DNA from: Ecytonucleospora hepatopenaei
Taxonomy: Eukaryota > Microsporidia > Enterocytozoonidae
Length of the DNA: 64,000 bases
Direction: 5' to 3'
NCBI GenBank assembly: GCA_026692725.1
Contig: JAPMUG010000001.1
Location: 496,001-560,000 of the forward strand
Made by a program: the position numbers and the translations under genes. Each line of letters opens with the position of its first letter. Position 1 is the stretch's first letter. The notes beneath the pieces are model-generated. The model was given only the letters and a program-made list of their open reading frames with translations, had not been told where the DNA came from and did no database searches. Shown here piece by piece: positions 48,425 through 58,340 of this stretch.

Positions 48425-50203
48425 TCACATATGCCTGTTATCACATAAAAAAGTTTTTATTTTTTCATATCCCTGAAAAACACTAACACTTTCTATTTTT
48501 TCTCTTACCCATTCACTTAAATATTTTGAAAACTGTGTAAAACGGAAGTCTAGCAAAACAATAGCTGCATAATCATCTTTATGCCTAATTGCCCTTCCAG
48601 TTGTTTGATTTACCTTTTTCATTGCGGTTATTATTCCGTATTCTTTGCTGTGTTTACACCTTTCTGTAAATTCAATTGTTTTGGTCGGAAAAGGCACACC
48701 AACAACAATTAAAAGACGGCAGAGATCATTCGTAAAATCAATACCTTCACTAAGTTTACCTCCCATCACTCCAAAAAGAATCTGAGGATTTTTTTTGTAC
48801 TCAAAAAATTCTTCTTCTGTAAAAACTTTTTTTCCAAAGCATTTCATAAGTGGTGACTTAAAAACTTGATTTAAAAATTCTTTTGACTGAAAAAATACAA
48901 CAATGCCACCATTATCGACAGAATCACACAATGTAACTAAAGATTTTAAAATAACAGGCAAAAGAAGTGTTTTATTTGTTTTATCAATCAACAAATTTTC
49001 TTTGTTGATTCCTTTTTGAATAATCAAAGGCAAAACATTTTTACTCCCAAAATAGTAATCAAAAAACTTTATATCAGGAAATATCTCTGACAATTCACAC
49101 TTATCAACGGTTCCACTTGCGAAAATGACACTCCTGCATTTTTTAAGTTTTTTAAAATACAAATCAGGCTTAACAGGGGTAAAACGCATGAAATTCGAAT
49201 CATAAACAACAAGACCATATTCATCACTATAATTCAAAAGTTTTAAAAACTTACCAAACTCAAAAACACTCAAATCATTATAGCTCTTTATGCATTTTCC
49301 ACTGAACAATAAATCTGACACTTCAAACATATTAAATTTATCAAGTCCTGTTTTTTCTAGAAAATTATCTACATAAATGTATTTTTTCTCTACGGCCAAC
49401 GCATTTTTGCTAATAAAAAAGTCTATTTTCTTAATGATGTCTTTAATTTTTTTAGGCAGACCTTTATAATGTAAAATACGCTTTATATCAGATATTTTAA
49501 TTTCACTGGTGTTCAGATCAATTACTATATCACAAATATTGTGTGACTCATCAACTATTAGTATTTTGTCATCCAGGTCAATTTTTTGATGATTCCTTCC
49601 TTCTTCTGTAAACACCAAATTGTACGGAAGCATAACAATTTCACATTCTGGTGCTCTATTCTTAGCATAATAATATGGACAAAACATATTTTTGCTTTTT
49701 ATTAATTCTTCGGTTGTTGCATTTTGTATCTGATAGTGATGATTCAAATAGTAGCTACATTTTTCTTTATTTCTTGCCTCTTTACATTTTTTATTAATTT
49801 CCTCAATATCAGATCCATGTCTGTTAACCTCTTTATTTTTACAATAAATTTTACGGGAACCTAAGATGACTGATTTGTACAGATCTTTATTGGTTTTAAG
49901 CTGCTCCATCACCTGATTTAATTGAGAATGTGTACGTGAGCAATAATAAATTGTCGTTTTGATTGAACCACTAAAAAGATCTAATAAATCATCCGTTGTT
50001 TTGTCAATAAAATAAATACATGTGCTAAGTAATGAAAGGGTTTTTCCGGAACCTGTTGGTGAACTGAAAATACAAAATGATTTGCTGTTGATAACATTAA
50101 TAGCATCGCGTATAAAATTAATTTGAATATCATAAAGGCTTTTTTTAAATCCAAAATTATTTTTTATGAGAACTTCAAGTACTTTTTTTTCATGTTCTTT
50201 CAT
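48425..50203 (-). CDS. CHL1: Fe-S DNA helicase of the XPD family, CHL1/DDX11-like
   Basis: 5'-to-3' helicase needed for sister-chromatid cohesion. The 592-residue protein has Walker A SSPTGSGKT (48-55), YYCSRTHSQLNQV typical of CHL1/DDX11, and four cysteines for a 4Fe-4S cluster (C121, C140, C149, C175). Then come LPYNLVF, motif II as DESH (218-221) in place of DEAH, SEGIDF, VGVPFP and QTTGRAIRHKDDYAAIVLLDFRF. LGSRKIYC and the CPYYYAKN spacing fit DDX11 better than XPD, FANCJ or RTEL1. The N-terminal region is short, and the insert between motifs Ia and II seen in other members is reduced. As an Fe-S protein it would depend on the NFS1 pathway. Confidence 0.88.
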   Translation of the reverse strand: MKEHEKKVLEVLIKNNFGFKKSLYDIQINFIRDAINVINSKSFCIFSSPTGSGKTLSLLSTCIYFIDKTTDDLLDLFSGSIKTTIYYCSRTHSQLNQVMEQLKTNKDLYKSVILGSRKIYCKNKEVNRHGSDIEEINKKCKEARNKEKCSYYLNHHYQIQNATTEELIKSKNMFCPYYYAKNRAPECEIVMLPYNLVFTEEGRNHQKIDLDDKILIVDESHNICDIVIDLNTSEIKISDIKRILHYKGLPKKIKDIIKKIDFFISKNALAVEKKYIYVDNFLEKTGLDKFNMFEVSDLLFSGKCIKSYNDLSVFEFGKFLKLLNYSDEYGLVVYDSNFMRFTPVKPDLYFKKLKKCRSVIFASGTVDKCELSEIFPDIKFFDYYFGSKNVLPLIIQKGINKENLLIDKTNKTLLLPVILKSLVTLCDSVDNGGIVVFFQSKEFLNQVFKSPLMKCFGKKVFTEEEFFEYKKNPQILFGVMGGKLSEGIDFTNDLCRLLIVVGVPFPTKTIEFTERCKHSKEYGIITAMKKVNQTTGRAIRHKDDYAAIVLLDFRFTQFSKYLSEWVREKIESVSVFQGYEKIKTFLCDNRHM

Positions 50204-50269
50204 AAATCAAAAAGGAAGAAAAACTTTATTATTTAAACACTAATTTATTAAAAACACTCATTCATAACA

Positions 50270-50341
50270 TCCCTATTGGTCTAACGGTTAGGATTTCAGA
50301 CTTTCACTCTGGCGGCCGGGGTTCGATTCCCCGATAGGGAA
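50270..50341 (+). tRNA. tRNA-Glu (anticodon TTC)
   Basis: 72 bases folding as a cloverleaf. The acceptor stem is TCCCTAT paired with ATAGGGA, with discriminator A at 50341. The D arm contains GGTCTAACGGTTAGG (box A region). The anticodon stem is TCAGA/TCTGG with one G-T wobble, and the loop is CTTTCAC, giving TTC. The T arm is CCGGGGTTCGATTCCCCG (box B GGTTCGATTCC). No intron. Directly followed by seven T residues. No CCA encoded, as in eukaryotes. Confidence 0.97.
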
Positions 50342-50348
50342 TTTTTTT
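50342..50348 (+). terminator. Pol III T-run terminator of tRNA-Glu
   Basis: Seven T residues start immediately after the discriminator base. Confidence 0.8.
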
Positions 50349-50490
50349 GTAAAATTTTTACATGCAAAAAAATTTATATATGTAAAAGATGCTTGTTATT
50401 ACAAAGTTTTTCTATATTTTGTACTAAATTGTTTTATTTACATTATTTAAAAAAATTAAACTAATAAACAAACAATTTATAAAATAAAAT

Positions 50491-51465
50491 TTATTTTCTC
50501 ATTATTTCTAATCTTAAGACTTTACCATTTGTAAATCCAACAATTAACTCGTCTCCTGAAAATACCATTGAATAACAATAAACTTCATTCTTTGTATTTA
50601 GTGCATACTCAGCAACAATTTCATTTTCAATAATGTTCCACAATAAAATTTTATTTGGAATTGCAACTGCTATCATTGGCTGAGTTTCACCTGATGCAAG
50701 CGCAGTAATTCTGTCTGGCACATCAAAAATTTGCAATGCCTCATTATTAGACAAATTTATTATGTAAACCTTTCCATTTCTTCCACCATAAGCCATTAGT
50801 GATCCGTCATTTGAAAAACACATAGCCTTAACAGCAAGTTCTGTATTTGCCTTTACCTTCTGTTTTTGTTCAGCCAGTTTTTCAACGTTCACATAATGTC
50901 CGTCAATAAATGTCTTTAACAATTCGTTTGTTTCCAAATTCCAGATTTTTACAGATCCGTCTTCAGAAGCCGTTGCAAGCGTTTCTGCACTTTCAGGAAC
51001 AAACTCCACAATGTTAATCCAACCTGAATGACCAAATTCACCAGAACCAAGCTTTTCTTTCTGCTCTCCATTTGTATTCCACACTACAAAAGTACCGTCC
51101 TGTGAACCAGTTACAATTTTATTATTGTCTTTGTTTATTGCAACACTAACTATAGGCAACTTGTGTCCTTTAAACTCACTTGCTTCCTTTGTATCCTTGT
51201 CAAAAACACACAAAGACTGGTTTGAAACGCTTAAAATCTTTTCACCCGCATCTGCATAGCACACATCAGAAACAAGTGACTTGTGTTTATATGCTTTCAA
51301 ACAGATACTAGGTCCACTGGTTGGATTCTCACTTAATTGGTAAAGACAAACTGCCTTGTTTCTGTGAGCAATTAAAATCTGGTTTTTTGAGATCTTCTTT
51401 ATAGATTCTATTGGCATCTCAACTACGTTAAGAATTTCTTTTTCTATTAAATGAGTCGATGACAT
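50491..51465 (-). CDS. ASC1: RACK1/Asc1 ribosome-bound WD40 protein
   Basis: 40S-bound scaffold and signalling propeller. The 324-residue protein has seven WD blades; the most diagnostic is FGHSGWINIVEFVPESAETLATASEDGSVKIWNLE, the RACK1 blade with GHSxWV and a D/W pair. FKGHKLPIVSVAINKDNNKIVTGSQDGTFVVWN also fits. Length is close to human RACK1 (317). An upstream in-frame ATG (51516) gives a hydrophobic 17-residue leader, but the CCC element three bases before 51465 (51469-51471) marks MSSTHLIEKE as the start. Its neighbour beta-COP diverges 90 bases away. Confidence 0.85.
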   Translation of the reverse strand: MSSTHLIEKEILNVVEMPIESIKKISKNQILIAHRNKAVCLYQLSENPTSGPSICLKAYKHKSLVSDVCYADAGEKILSVSNQSLCVFDKDTKEASEFKGHKLPIVSVAINKDNNKIVTGSQDGTFVVWNTNGEQKEKLGSGEFGHSGWINIVEFVPESAETLATASEDGSVKIWNLETNELLKTFIDGHYVNVEKLAEQKQKVKANTELAVKAMCFSNDGSLMAYGGRNGKVYIINLSNNEALQIFDVPDRITALASGETQPMIAVAIPNKILLWNIIENEIVAEYALNTKNEVYCYSMVFSGDELIVGFTNGKVLRLEIMRK

Positions 51466-51468
51466 GTA

Positions 51469-51471
51469 GGG
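51469..51471 (-). promoter_or_regulatory. CCC start-proximal element, RACK1
   Basis: The coding strand reads TTTTTACCCTACATG. It selects the shorter start over the ATG at 51516. Confidence 0.65.
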
Positions 51472-51555
51472 TAAAAATTTCGTAAAAAATATTTTAAAAA
51501 ATCTTAAAAATAACATAATAATTTTTGAATTTAAATAAAGTTTGACCCTTCTTTA

Positions 51556-53889
51556 ATGAGCCAAACATTGTATTTACAAGTAAATGAAGACCAACCTGAT
51601 AATAAAAGTATTTCAAAACATCCGGAAAAGGCACTAAAATTTCTTATTTCGCAACAAACACAGGGACTTTTTAACAAGGATCTTTTACACAATGTAATCA
51701 CAAGTGTAATGAACACAAACGACAATAAGCTTAAAAGATTGCTATATTATTATTTTGAAACAATCATGAGTGATCCATCCTTTGTCATGTGTGTTAACCA
51801 AATAAATAAAGACCTAACGAGTCCCAATGAATTTGTTAGGGGATTTGCATTAAAACTTGCTGCAAAATATGAAAATTTTGATTATGTCAACTCTTCTGCG
51901 ATTAAAGAGAATTTGTCACATAAGCATTATTACGTTAGACTTAATGCACTGAGATGCTACACAGAGTTGTCTTTGCGTTTCGGATGGGATATTGAAAATG
52001 ATTTGATCGAAATGTTAAATTTGGAAACGAATGCCAAAGTACAGGCATATATTTTTTCCTGTATGTTTAAACTAAACATTTCTTTTGATGATTTTATAAA
52101 CATGCACACTGGAAATGAAGTGCTTGATTATTTAGTAGATGTGGTGAATGATAGTCAATTTTTACATAACTGCATAAATCATGGAAGCAAAAAAATTGTT
52201 TTTAAAGCAATGTGTAGGTTATTGGAAAGAGGAGAAAAAGTAAACATATCTCTTTTGATTTCAATATTAGAAGGAGAATCTGTTTTTAAAAAAGATTTTG
52301 AAAGATATTTAAAATATCTGTCTGGAGAAAGTATTTTATTTTTGCATTTAATGGAACCATATGAAATAACGTTTAGTTTTGCTTTGTTAGATCATGTTAT
52401 TTCAGTTGTGAAGACTCAAGATGTTGTCAAGGTTTCTGAAATTATTTATAATAAATACAAAACCCTGGTAAATAATTCAGAACAAAGAAAAAGTTTTAAA
52501 TGTGGTTTGATTGATAGATTTTCTAAGTTTGTGGATGCTCATTGTATATCAAACAGAGAAATGCTTGATTCCATTTTAGATGATTTACTTATTGAAAATG
52601 ATCCTGAAGTTCTTTTTGCTCTTGTAAAATGTTTAAAAATCTTAGAAGGAAATAATCTTGTCAAGGACGACAAAATAACCAAAGCAATGTTAAAAGCGAT
52701 TGATTGTGTGAGATATGGAAAGATCTTAAGGTTTATTTTTGACATACTATTTATCAATATAAATGAAAAAACCTTGTATATACTCTGTAAACAGCTAATG
52801 AATAATTTTGAAAGTCAAAATGATGTTTTTTATCTGTCAGAAGACCCGGATGTGTTTTTGGGTGGATATATTTCATATTCACTTGTTAGGATGTTTAAAA
52901 AAATAAAATTCGAATCGACAGAGTCTAAAAAAACACACAAAGAAATGATCGCTGCTATTTGCATAAAATTTATTCAATTTGGAACCAAATTTAATTTAAT
53001 TGACAGTTCAACACATTCTTCAATTACGTTATTTTTGCGTTTTTTGCTAGATGAAAGCAAGAAAAATGTTGATTTTGAAGATTCGCGTGTAACGGTTAAA
53101 TTTGAAAGTTCATTGAATGTTCCTAAAATTCCCTTGCTGGATATACATAAAAATGAAAAGAAATTTGTGGTTCAAGAAGAAAACGATACAAAAACACGAA
53201 CCATACAGCTTTCTGGATTAGGTGATCCTTTATATGTTGAATGCAATCTCTTTTATACAAAATATGAGTGTGTGTTAGATCTTTTGATAATAAATCAAAC
53301 AGAATTTTATTTGCCTGAGTTCTCTATTGATTTTACACATTCCAAACATTTAAAGTTAATAGAAACAATGTATCCTGTTGGTATTCAGCCATCTTCTGCT
53401 ATAACTCAAAAGATTTCGTTTTCAATTGTTGAATCTTCGGATAGTTTTATAACAGCCGCGTTATTGTTTCGATATCCAAGAAATGGAGAATATTTGCTAA
53501 AGCCTTATGTGCAACATTTAAATGAAATTAAATTGAAAATTGGAGATTTTCTGGAAAAAACAAGCACACAAATTGATTTTCCTTATATATGGAAATCATT
53601 GGAATGGGAAAACATATATTCTCTACAAGCAAATATTGAAAATATGGAAGAGTGCATTGATTTACTTGTTCAGTCTGTAGAAGGAACCATTGTTAATAAG
53701 GAAAGCGTTTATAATTTCTTGGTTTGTAATTTTTTATGTTCCACCATTCAAAAAACGTTGGTTTTGGTAAATGTATGCTTAAGTGAGAATAAAAATGCAG
53801 TTATTAGGGTTCGTAGCAAGGATGAAAGTATTGTTAAGAGTATTTCAAATTTATTGGGTGGAGTTATCAAAGAAAAATTATTAAAATAA
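51556..53889 (+). CDS. SEC26: COPI coat subunit beta-COP
   Basis: Adaptor-type subunit of COPI that binds Arf1 and cargo. The 777-residue protein begins with the alpha-solenoid: SPNEFVRGFALKLAAKY and LSHKHYYVRLNALRCY match the HPNEFIRG and HRHSYVRRNA of beta-COP. The C-terminus keeps the appendage: TIQLSGLGDPLYVECNL, then LDLLIINQTEFYLPEFSIDF and PYIWKSLEWENIYSL (compare the W-x-E-FEWENK of the family). Human beta-COP is 953 residues, so the linker is shortened. A CCC lies seven bases before the ATG (51546-51548). Both beta-type COPI subunits are thus in this window. Confidence 0.88.
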   Translation: MSQTLYLQVNEDQPDNKSISKHPEKALKFLISQQTQGLFNKDLLHNVITSVMNTNDNKLKRLLYYYFETIMSDPSFVMCVNQINKDLTSPNEFVRGFALKLAAKYENFDYVNSSAIKENLSHKHYYVRLNALRCYTELSLRFGWDIENDLIEMLNLETNAKVQAYIFSCMFKLNISFDDFINMHTGNEVLDYLVDVVNDSQFLHNCINHGSKKIVFKAMCRLLERGEKVNISLLISILEGESVFKKDFERYLKYLSGESILFLHLMEPYEITFSFALLDHVISVVKTQDVVKVSEIIYNKYKTLVNNSEQRKSFKCGLIDRFSKFVDAHCISNREMLDSILDDLLIENDPEVLFALVKCLKILEGNNLVKDDKITKAMLKAIDCVRYGKILRFIFDILFININEKTLYILCKQLMNNFESQNDVFYLSEDPDVFLGGYISYSLVRMFKKIKFESTESKKTHKEMIAAICIKFIQFGTKFNLIDSSTHSSITLFLRFLLDESKKNVDFEDSRVTVKFESSLNVPKIPLLDIHKNEKKFVVQEENDTKTRTIQLSGLGDPLYVECNLFYTKYECVLDLLIINQTEFYLPEFSIDFTHSKHLKLIETMYPVGIQPSSAITQKISFSIVESSDSFITAALLFRYPRNGEYLLKPYVQHLNEIKLKIGDFLEKTSTQIDFPYIWKSLEWENIYSLQANIENMEECIDLLVQSVEGTIVNKESVYNFLVCNFLCSTIQKTLVLVNVCLSENKNAVIRVRSKDESIVKSISNLLGGVIKEKLLK

Positions 53890-53936
53890 ACTTTTATGCT
53901 AAAAAATAAAAATATTTTTACAGAACCACAATTTTT

Positions 53937-54488
53937 ATGACTTTAAAAACAAAAAATGAGGCAAACGAAGTTTTAGAAATAATTAACAAGTATAAAAAAG
54001 ATAGTTTAAATTTTATACTTGGTGATGTAAACAACCATTGTAACAAAGGGTTTAGAATGCCCAATGACAATTGGTACATGTGGACCGATAATCTTATTAA
54101 GTCATTAACTAATAACAAGGAGGCTATGAAGCTAATGTTAAAAAAAGATGGACATGAGAAAATAACAGACATGTGCAGAAACGAAGGAGGATTTCTTTGG
54201 AATAATGAAAATGCTTTCTCTGAAAATGGAGTTGTTTTTTATAAGTTTAATGCAATGCTTAAAGATTTAGAAACACAAATTGACAATGGTTTTATTGTTA
54301 GATGGTGTAAATTAAAGAGAAAAAGCACACTTCAGATTATTTCAGAAAGATACAATATTTTATCAGAAGAAATTGATTCTGAAAAATTAAAAAATCATAT
54401 TTTAAATTCAAAGAAAATCTATTTTAAACATAAAAAGGAAAAGTATGATATCGTTAATGAATATTATGCATTTAATGATACTAATTAA
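53937..54488 (+). CDS. Hypothetical globular protein
   Basis: A 183-residue protein of mixed composition with several tryptophans (NDNWYMWTDNLIKSL, GGFLWNNENAF, FIVRWCKLKRK). The cysteines and aromatic spacing do not fit a family I know. Even composition and absence of repeats argue for a real conserved gene. It lies between beta-COP and a secreted protein gene, same strand. Confidence 0.6.
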   Translation: MTLKTKNEANEVLEIINKYKKDSLNFILGDVNNHCNKGFRMPNDNWYMWTDNLIKSLTNNKEAMKLMLKKDGHEKITDMCRNEGGFLWNNENAFSENGVVFYKFNAMLKDLETQIDNGFIVRWCKLKRKSTLQIISERYNILSEEIDSEKLKNHILNSKKIYFKHKKEKYDIVNEYYAFNDTN

Positions 54489-54563
54489 AATTATGCAGAT
54501 TTTGTTCAGCAAATAAATATTAAAATTTGTTTGTATATATGCATAAATTTAAGTTATACTTTT

Positions 54564-55079
54564 ATGCAAATGTTTTTAGTTTATAATTTTATATTGTTTT
54601 TAACAAAGTATATAGTTTACACCGCGTCTTCTGATCAAAATGAGCTTGTTGTTATAAACAAAATTGAAGGTTTTTGCACAAACAAATATCTAAATAAAAA
54701 AGATTTGTTTACTTTTCATACAAGAGAAGATGGATTTACCTTTTCACAGGATAAAAGTAAAGTATCCGCTATCCTTCATATAAACACAGAAGATTTTTTA
54801 AAAGTCAAAGAAAAGTTTAATTTCTATATTGGTTTTATGGATGTACATGGTTTTATATACAAAAAATTACATCTACCATTAGAAAAAATACAAAAAATAG
54901 GACATCAAGCATTTATGATTTCCTTTGATTCGGTGCATTTAGACATCTCAAAAACGGCCAGAGTTTTTACATACGCAATTGAAAAAACTTCTTTTTCAAA
55001 CCCGAAAATTGTATGGAATGCTTCATTTAATTTTAATGGATTTGCTGCAATAAAACCATTTTCTATTGTAAAAAACTAA
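54564..55079 (+). CDS. Predicted secreted or ER protein, unknown family
   Basis: 171 residues from the ATG at 54564 (the frame upstream opens with TTG only; a further ATG at 54570 is equally possible). A clear signal peptide occupies about residues 1-24 (FLVYNFILFLTKYIVYTASS, cleavage near TAS-S). The mature part alternates strands (VSAILHINTEDFLKV, FYIGFMDVHGFIYKK) with a C-terminal ASFNFNGFAAIKPF. No membrane segment after the signal. Candidate for a secreted, spore-wall or ER-luminal protein; function unknown. Confidence 0.6.
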   Translation: MQMFLVYNFILFLTKYIVYTASSDQNELVVINKIEGFCTNKYLNKKDLFTFHTREDGFTFSQDKSKVSAILHINTEDFLKVKEKFNFYIGFMDVHGFIYKKLHLPLEKIQKIGHQAFMISFDSVHLDISKTARVFTYAIEKTSFSNPKIVWNASFNFNGFAAIKPFSIVKN

Positions 55080-55133
55080 AAATAATTGTTAGACCCTTAT
55101 AAAAAATATTTAAATATTTTTAAATCTTTAGTA

Positions 55134-56687
55134 ATGGCAAGAAATAAAAAACAAACTACAAATCTAAATGATTTTGACACAATAAAATTTGAGAAAAAAG
55201 ATACTAAATATAAAGAGGAAGGGACACTTAATTTAAACGACAAGATTAAAGAGCTTGAAGACAAGATTTTATCTCAAAGCATAATAATAAATAGTTTACT
55301 TCTTCAAATTAAAGATTTGTCAAATAAAAAACATACGGTTAAAAGTTTTGATGACATCAATGATTTGTTTATACCTACAAAAAGTGACAAAGAAATAAAA
55401 CTTGAAAATTTAGAACTAAAAAAGAAATCTACTAACATCGTAAAAGAAAATATGGAATCTAAAGACAAAATTATTCATTTTAACGAAAATTTGAGTGATG
55501 ATTTGCCTAATGTTAAAAAAGTTAAAAAAGAAGAAGTAAAAAGTGGTTATCGTGCAAAAAGGACAGGAGAAAAAGCAACAGCAGAAGACATTAAAAAATC
55601 AACAGAAAATATCAATGAAATTGTTGAAGAATTTGATGACAAAGAAAACAAAAAATTTGCCGACTTAGGCATTGAAAATTTACATAAAGAAATAATTGAT
55701 ATTTTTACCAAAACTAAACAAAAAACAGATTTTAAAGACAATTTTACAATACAACAGTTTGTTGAATATTCTTCTATGGCTTTTGAGTTTAAACTCGATA
55801 ACAGAAAAAGGCATACGATCAAGAATCCAATGAAACTCTATGTTAATCAGTTTCAAGACAAGATTTTAACCTACTTAATATCCAATATTAATTCCTTAAG
55901 CTTAAGAGAAGTCTGTACAACACTTTTTTATATTAATTGTGAGATAGACGAAAAATACAAGATGGTTTTGGCCATGGATATCATACTGAGATTGAAAGAA
56001 CGCAGTAAAATGTTATATATGTTGTCTGCACTTTTCAACAATGTTTTTTCGGATGGAAATAATGATTTGTCGACAGCTATAATGTCAATTGCTAGTCATC
56101 AACACTCGATTGAGATGGATTTGTATCAGGAAAATGAAGAAATTAAAAAATTTTTAGAAATTATCAAGATCAACTTTAATTTATTCAAAGGTTCAAGGGG
56201 GCTTTTTAAAATGCTAGATGATTTGATTTTGTGTAATTTTTCAAATAAAACACATGCTTCTGATAAATTAGAAGATAAAGAGAAAGGTTTGCTTAATGTT
56301 ATTAATTATGATAAAACATGCATATTTTATGAATATGATGTTAAAGCATGGGTTGTAAGGTTGATTTGTCATATCTTGGATTGGGATTTTACTTATAATA
56401 AGGTTATTTTAGAAAAGTTAAATATAAAAGAAAATGCATACCATACCCTGTTAGCAATTTATTTAGGCATAGATGCTTATTATAAATTTACGATGGAAGA
56501 TTCGTCTGTTAAAAGTTTATTTACAGAATTTATGTACATAATGAATGATGCATCAGAGGTGTCACAGCTTTTATATGCCTTTTTAAAGGAAATTGATGAA
56601 GAAAAAGCAGAAGAATATCTTTGTTTTTATCGCACAACATTAGGATTTGAAAAAGTTTTTAAGCTTAACAAACTTAAATTATTTTAG
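55134..56687 (+). CDS. Hypothetical protein with coiled coil and helical repeat domain
   Basis: 517 residues from the ATG at 55134 (MARNKKQTTN; the earlier frame start is TTG). Residues 30-60 form a coiled coil (LNDKIKELEDKILSQ). A charged region follows, and from about 180 on there is a helical domain with aromatic-rich helices (AFEFKLDNRKRHTI, YMLSALFNNVFSDGNN, ACIFYEYDVKAWVVRLICHILDW-type). Perhaps an alpha-solenoid. A CCC lies 38-40 bases upstream, farther than usual. Not recognised. Confidence 0.6.
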   Translation: MARNKKQTTNLNDFDTIKFEKKDTKYKEEGTLNLNDKIKELEDKILSQSIIINSLLLQIKDLSNKKHTVKSFDDINDLFIPTKSDKEIKLENLELKKKSTNIVKENMESKDKIIHFNENLSDDLPNVKKVKKEEVKSGYRAKRTGEKATAEDIKKSTENINEIVEEFDDKENKKFADLGIENLHKEIIDIFTKTKQKTDFKDNFTIQQFVEYSSMAFEFKLDNRKRHTIKNPMKLYVNQFQDKILTYLISNINSLSLREVCTTLFYINCEIDEKYKMVLAMDIILRLKERSKMLYMLSALFNNVFSDGNNDLSTAIMSIASHQHSIEMDLYQENEEIKKFLEIIKINFNLFKGSRGLFKMLDDLILCNFSNKTHASDKLEDKEKGLLNVINYDKTCIFYEYDVKAWVVRLICHILDWDFTYNKVILEKLNIKENAYHTLLAIYLGIDAYYKFTMEDSSVKSLFTEFMYIMNDASEVSQLLYAFLKEIDEEKAEEYLCFYRTTLGFEKVFKLNKLKLF

Positions 56688-56781
56688 CTTTTAATAAAAT
56701 ACAAAACTAAAATTTTGTTTGTTTCCCTCCTAAATTATTTTTAGTTTTTATGCGACCCTGAAATTGCATCTTTAAATAAAC

Positions 56782-58104
56782 ATGTTAGCGCGTTTGAAAC
56801 AATTGTATTTAAAAGAATATAAAACAAATGCATTACAGTTAAACAAGGAATTTGTTTCTGAACTTAATAAATTATGTGATGTTGATGTCATCCCTGTTAC
56901 CTCAGAAATAGAAAATTACAATGACAACAATGAAATTTCTTTAATAAATATGGATGATACTTGTAAAAATAATATAAACATCGAAATGAACGATGAAAAC
57001 ATTAGTTTGGTCAATTTTGAACATCAAGGTATAGCTGACTCATTGTTTAAGGAAAGCATAAAAAATAGGAAAAAAGCAAAAATAAATAAAAGAAAATTAG
57101 TAGCAAATATAACACTTTCCAATAAAAAACAGAAAATGGGAGATCATAAAATAAATTATGCAGTTCGTGAAGACTTTTTTTCAGGAACAAAAGAAATGAA
57201 TGCGAACCAAACTAATGGCAATGATCTAAAAGAAATAATGTGTGAATTCATAAAAAAACAAAGCGAGATGATGGACAAGTGGGCACAGCTCATTGCCATT
57301 AATAAAGAATCTGTTAAAGAAGAGAAACATAAAAAACAAGACATAAATGATTTTAAGTCTAAAAACAGTTGTTTGGATAAAAAGGTCAAAAAAGTGTTTA
57401 ATAAAGGTTTAAAAGCAACAGATTTATCTTTTTATTATAAAGAAGATTGTTTAAACAAGGCACAGTCTAAAAGAAAAGAAACAATAAAAATAGACATTGA
57501 CAAGTATAAAAATAACAAGAAGATCGTTTCGGATGAAAATTTAAATATTAAGAATGAACACAAATTTATACAAAATGATAATAAAGGCAATATTTTTAAA
57601 AAACAGGCTTTTTCGGATAATCAAATGATTTATAAGGAAAATTTTACTGACAAAAATGTTTTGTGTGAAAAGAAAATTGGTGATAAAAAAGACAAGAATA
57701 CTGTATTTAAAAGCAAAATTAATTTAAATAAAATTTCACCCAAGGAACTTTACAAAAGATCAATAGATGCGTCATTTGGAAAGAAATTTGAAATTTCTGT
57801 TAAAAATTCTAAAAATGGGGCTATAAACAAAGAAGATTCAGAAGAAACACATATTAAAATGATTAATTATAAGCCAAAAAAGTTTATACAGACATTTTCA
57901 ACAGAAAGTGACCTAAAAGATCAAGTAGTTACCGCTAAATTTGCAAAGGATGTAAATTTAATAGAACAAATAAAAAAACAAAACAATACAAAAATAAGAA
58001 GGTTGTTAGGAAATCAAACAGAAATAAATGTCAAACAAATTTTTAAGGATCAGGTCAGCAATGCAACGAATAGTAGTCCAAACAAATTTATAAGAAGAAA
58101 ATAA
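56782..58104 (+). CDS. Hypothetical Lys/Asn-rich nuclear-type protein
   Basis: A 440-residue, strongly basic, low-complexity protein with patches such as KNRKKAKINKRKL and KKSKRKE-like segments and an ordinary N-terminus (MLARLKQLYLKEYKTNAL). A short helical stretch (LKEIMCEFIKKQSEMMDKWAQLI) near 150-170 is the only globular-looking part. A CCC lies about 24 bases upstream (56756-56758). Function unknown; basic patches suggest nuclear localisation. Confidence 0.6.
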   Translation: MLARLKQLYLKEYKTNALQLNKEFVSELNKLCDVDVIPVTSEIENYNDNNEISLINMDDTCKNNINIEMNDENISLVNFEHQGIADSLFKESIKNRKKAKINKRKLVANITLSNKKQKMGDHKINYAVREDFFSGTKEMNANQTNGNDLKEIMCEFIKKQSEMMDKWAQLIAINKESVKEEKHKKQDINDFKSKNSCLDKKVKKVFNKGLKATDLSFYYKEDCLNKAQSKRKETIKIDIDKYKNNKKIVSDENLNIKNEHKFIQNDNKGNIFKKQAFSDNQMIYKENFTDKNVLCEKKIGDKKDKNTVFKSKINLNKISPKELYKRSIDASFGKKFEISVKNSKNGAINKEDSEETHIKMINYKPKKFIQTFSTESDLKDQVVTAKFAKDVNLIEQIKKQNNTKIRRLLGNQTEINVKQIFKDQVSNATNSSPNKFIRRK

Positions 58105-58108
58105 ACTT

Positions 58109-58267
58109 TTATTTTAAAAATTTGTTTATGTTGTTGTCTAAATTTTCTGTTTCTTTCGCCAGAGAAACAAGCGCATCAATGTCATTTTCAAGCTCTTTAC
58201 ATTTTTCCTTTAAATCCTCTAATTTAATGATACATTCAGACGTATTCATATTAGTATTGTCACTCAT
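58109..58267 (-). CDS. Small coiled-coil protein, 52 residues
   Basis: Open from the ATG at 58267 (MSDNTNMNTSECIIKLEDLK) to a stop at 58109-58111, in the interval between two larger genes. The central part (IIKLEDLKEKCKELENDIDALVSLAKET) is a good heptad coiled coil. It is the only substantial open frame in that interval, its codon composition is like its neighbours', and its stop sits five bases beyond the convergent gene's. A small helical subunit (for example of a mediator-, DASH- or prefoldin-like complex) is conceivable. No CCC element nearby; conservation would decide. Confidence 0.5.
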   Translation of the reverse strand: MSDNTNMNTSECIIKLEDLKEKCKELENDIDALVSLAKETENLDNNINKFLK

Positions 58268-58340
58268 AAAAATATATTTAAAAAGATACTAACCTAAATA
58301 ATATAATGTTTTTATAAAGGGCAAAAAACAAAATATTTGT

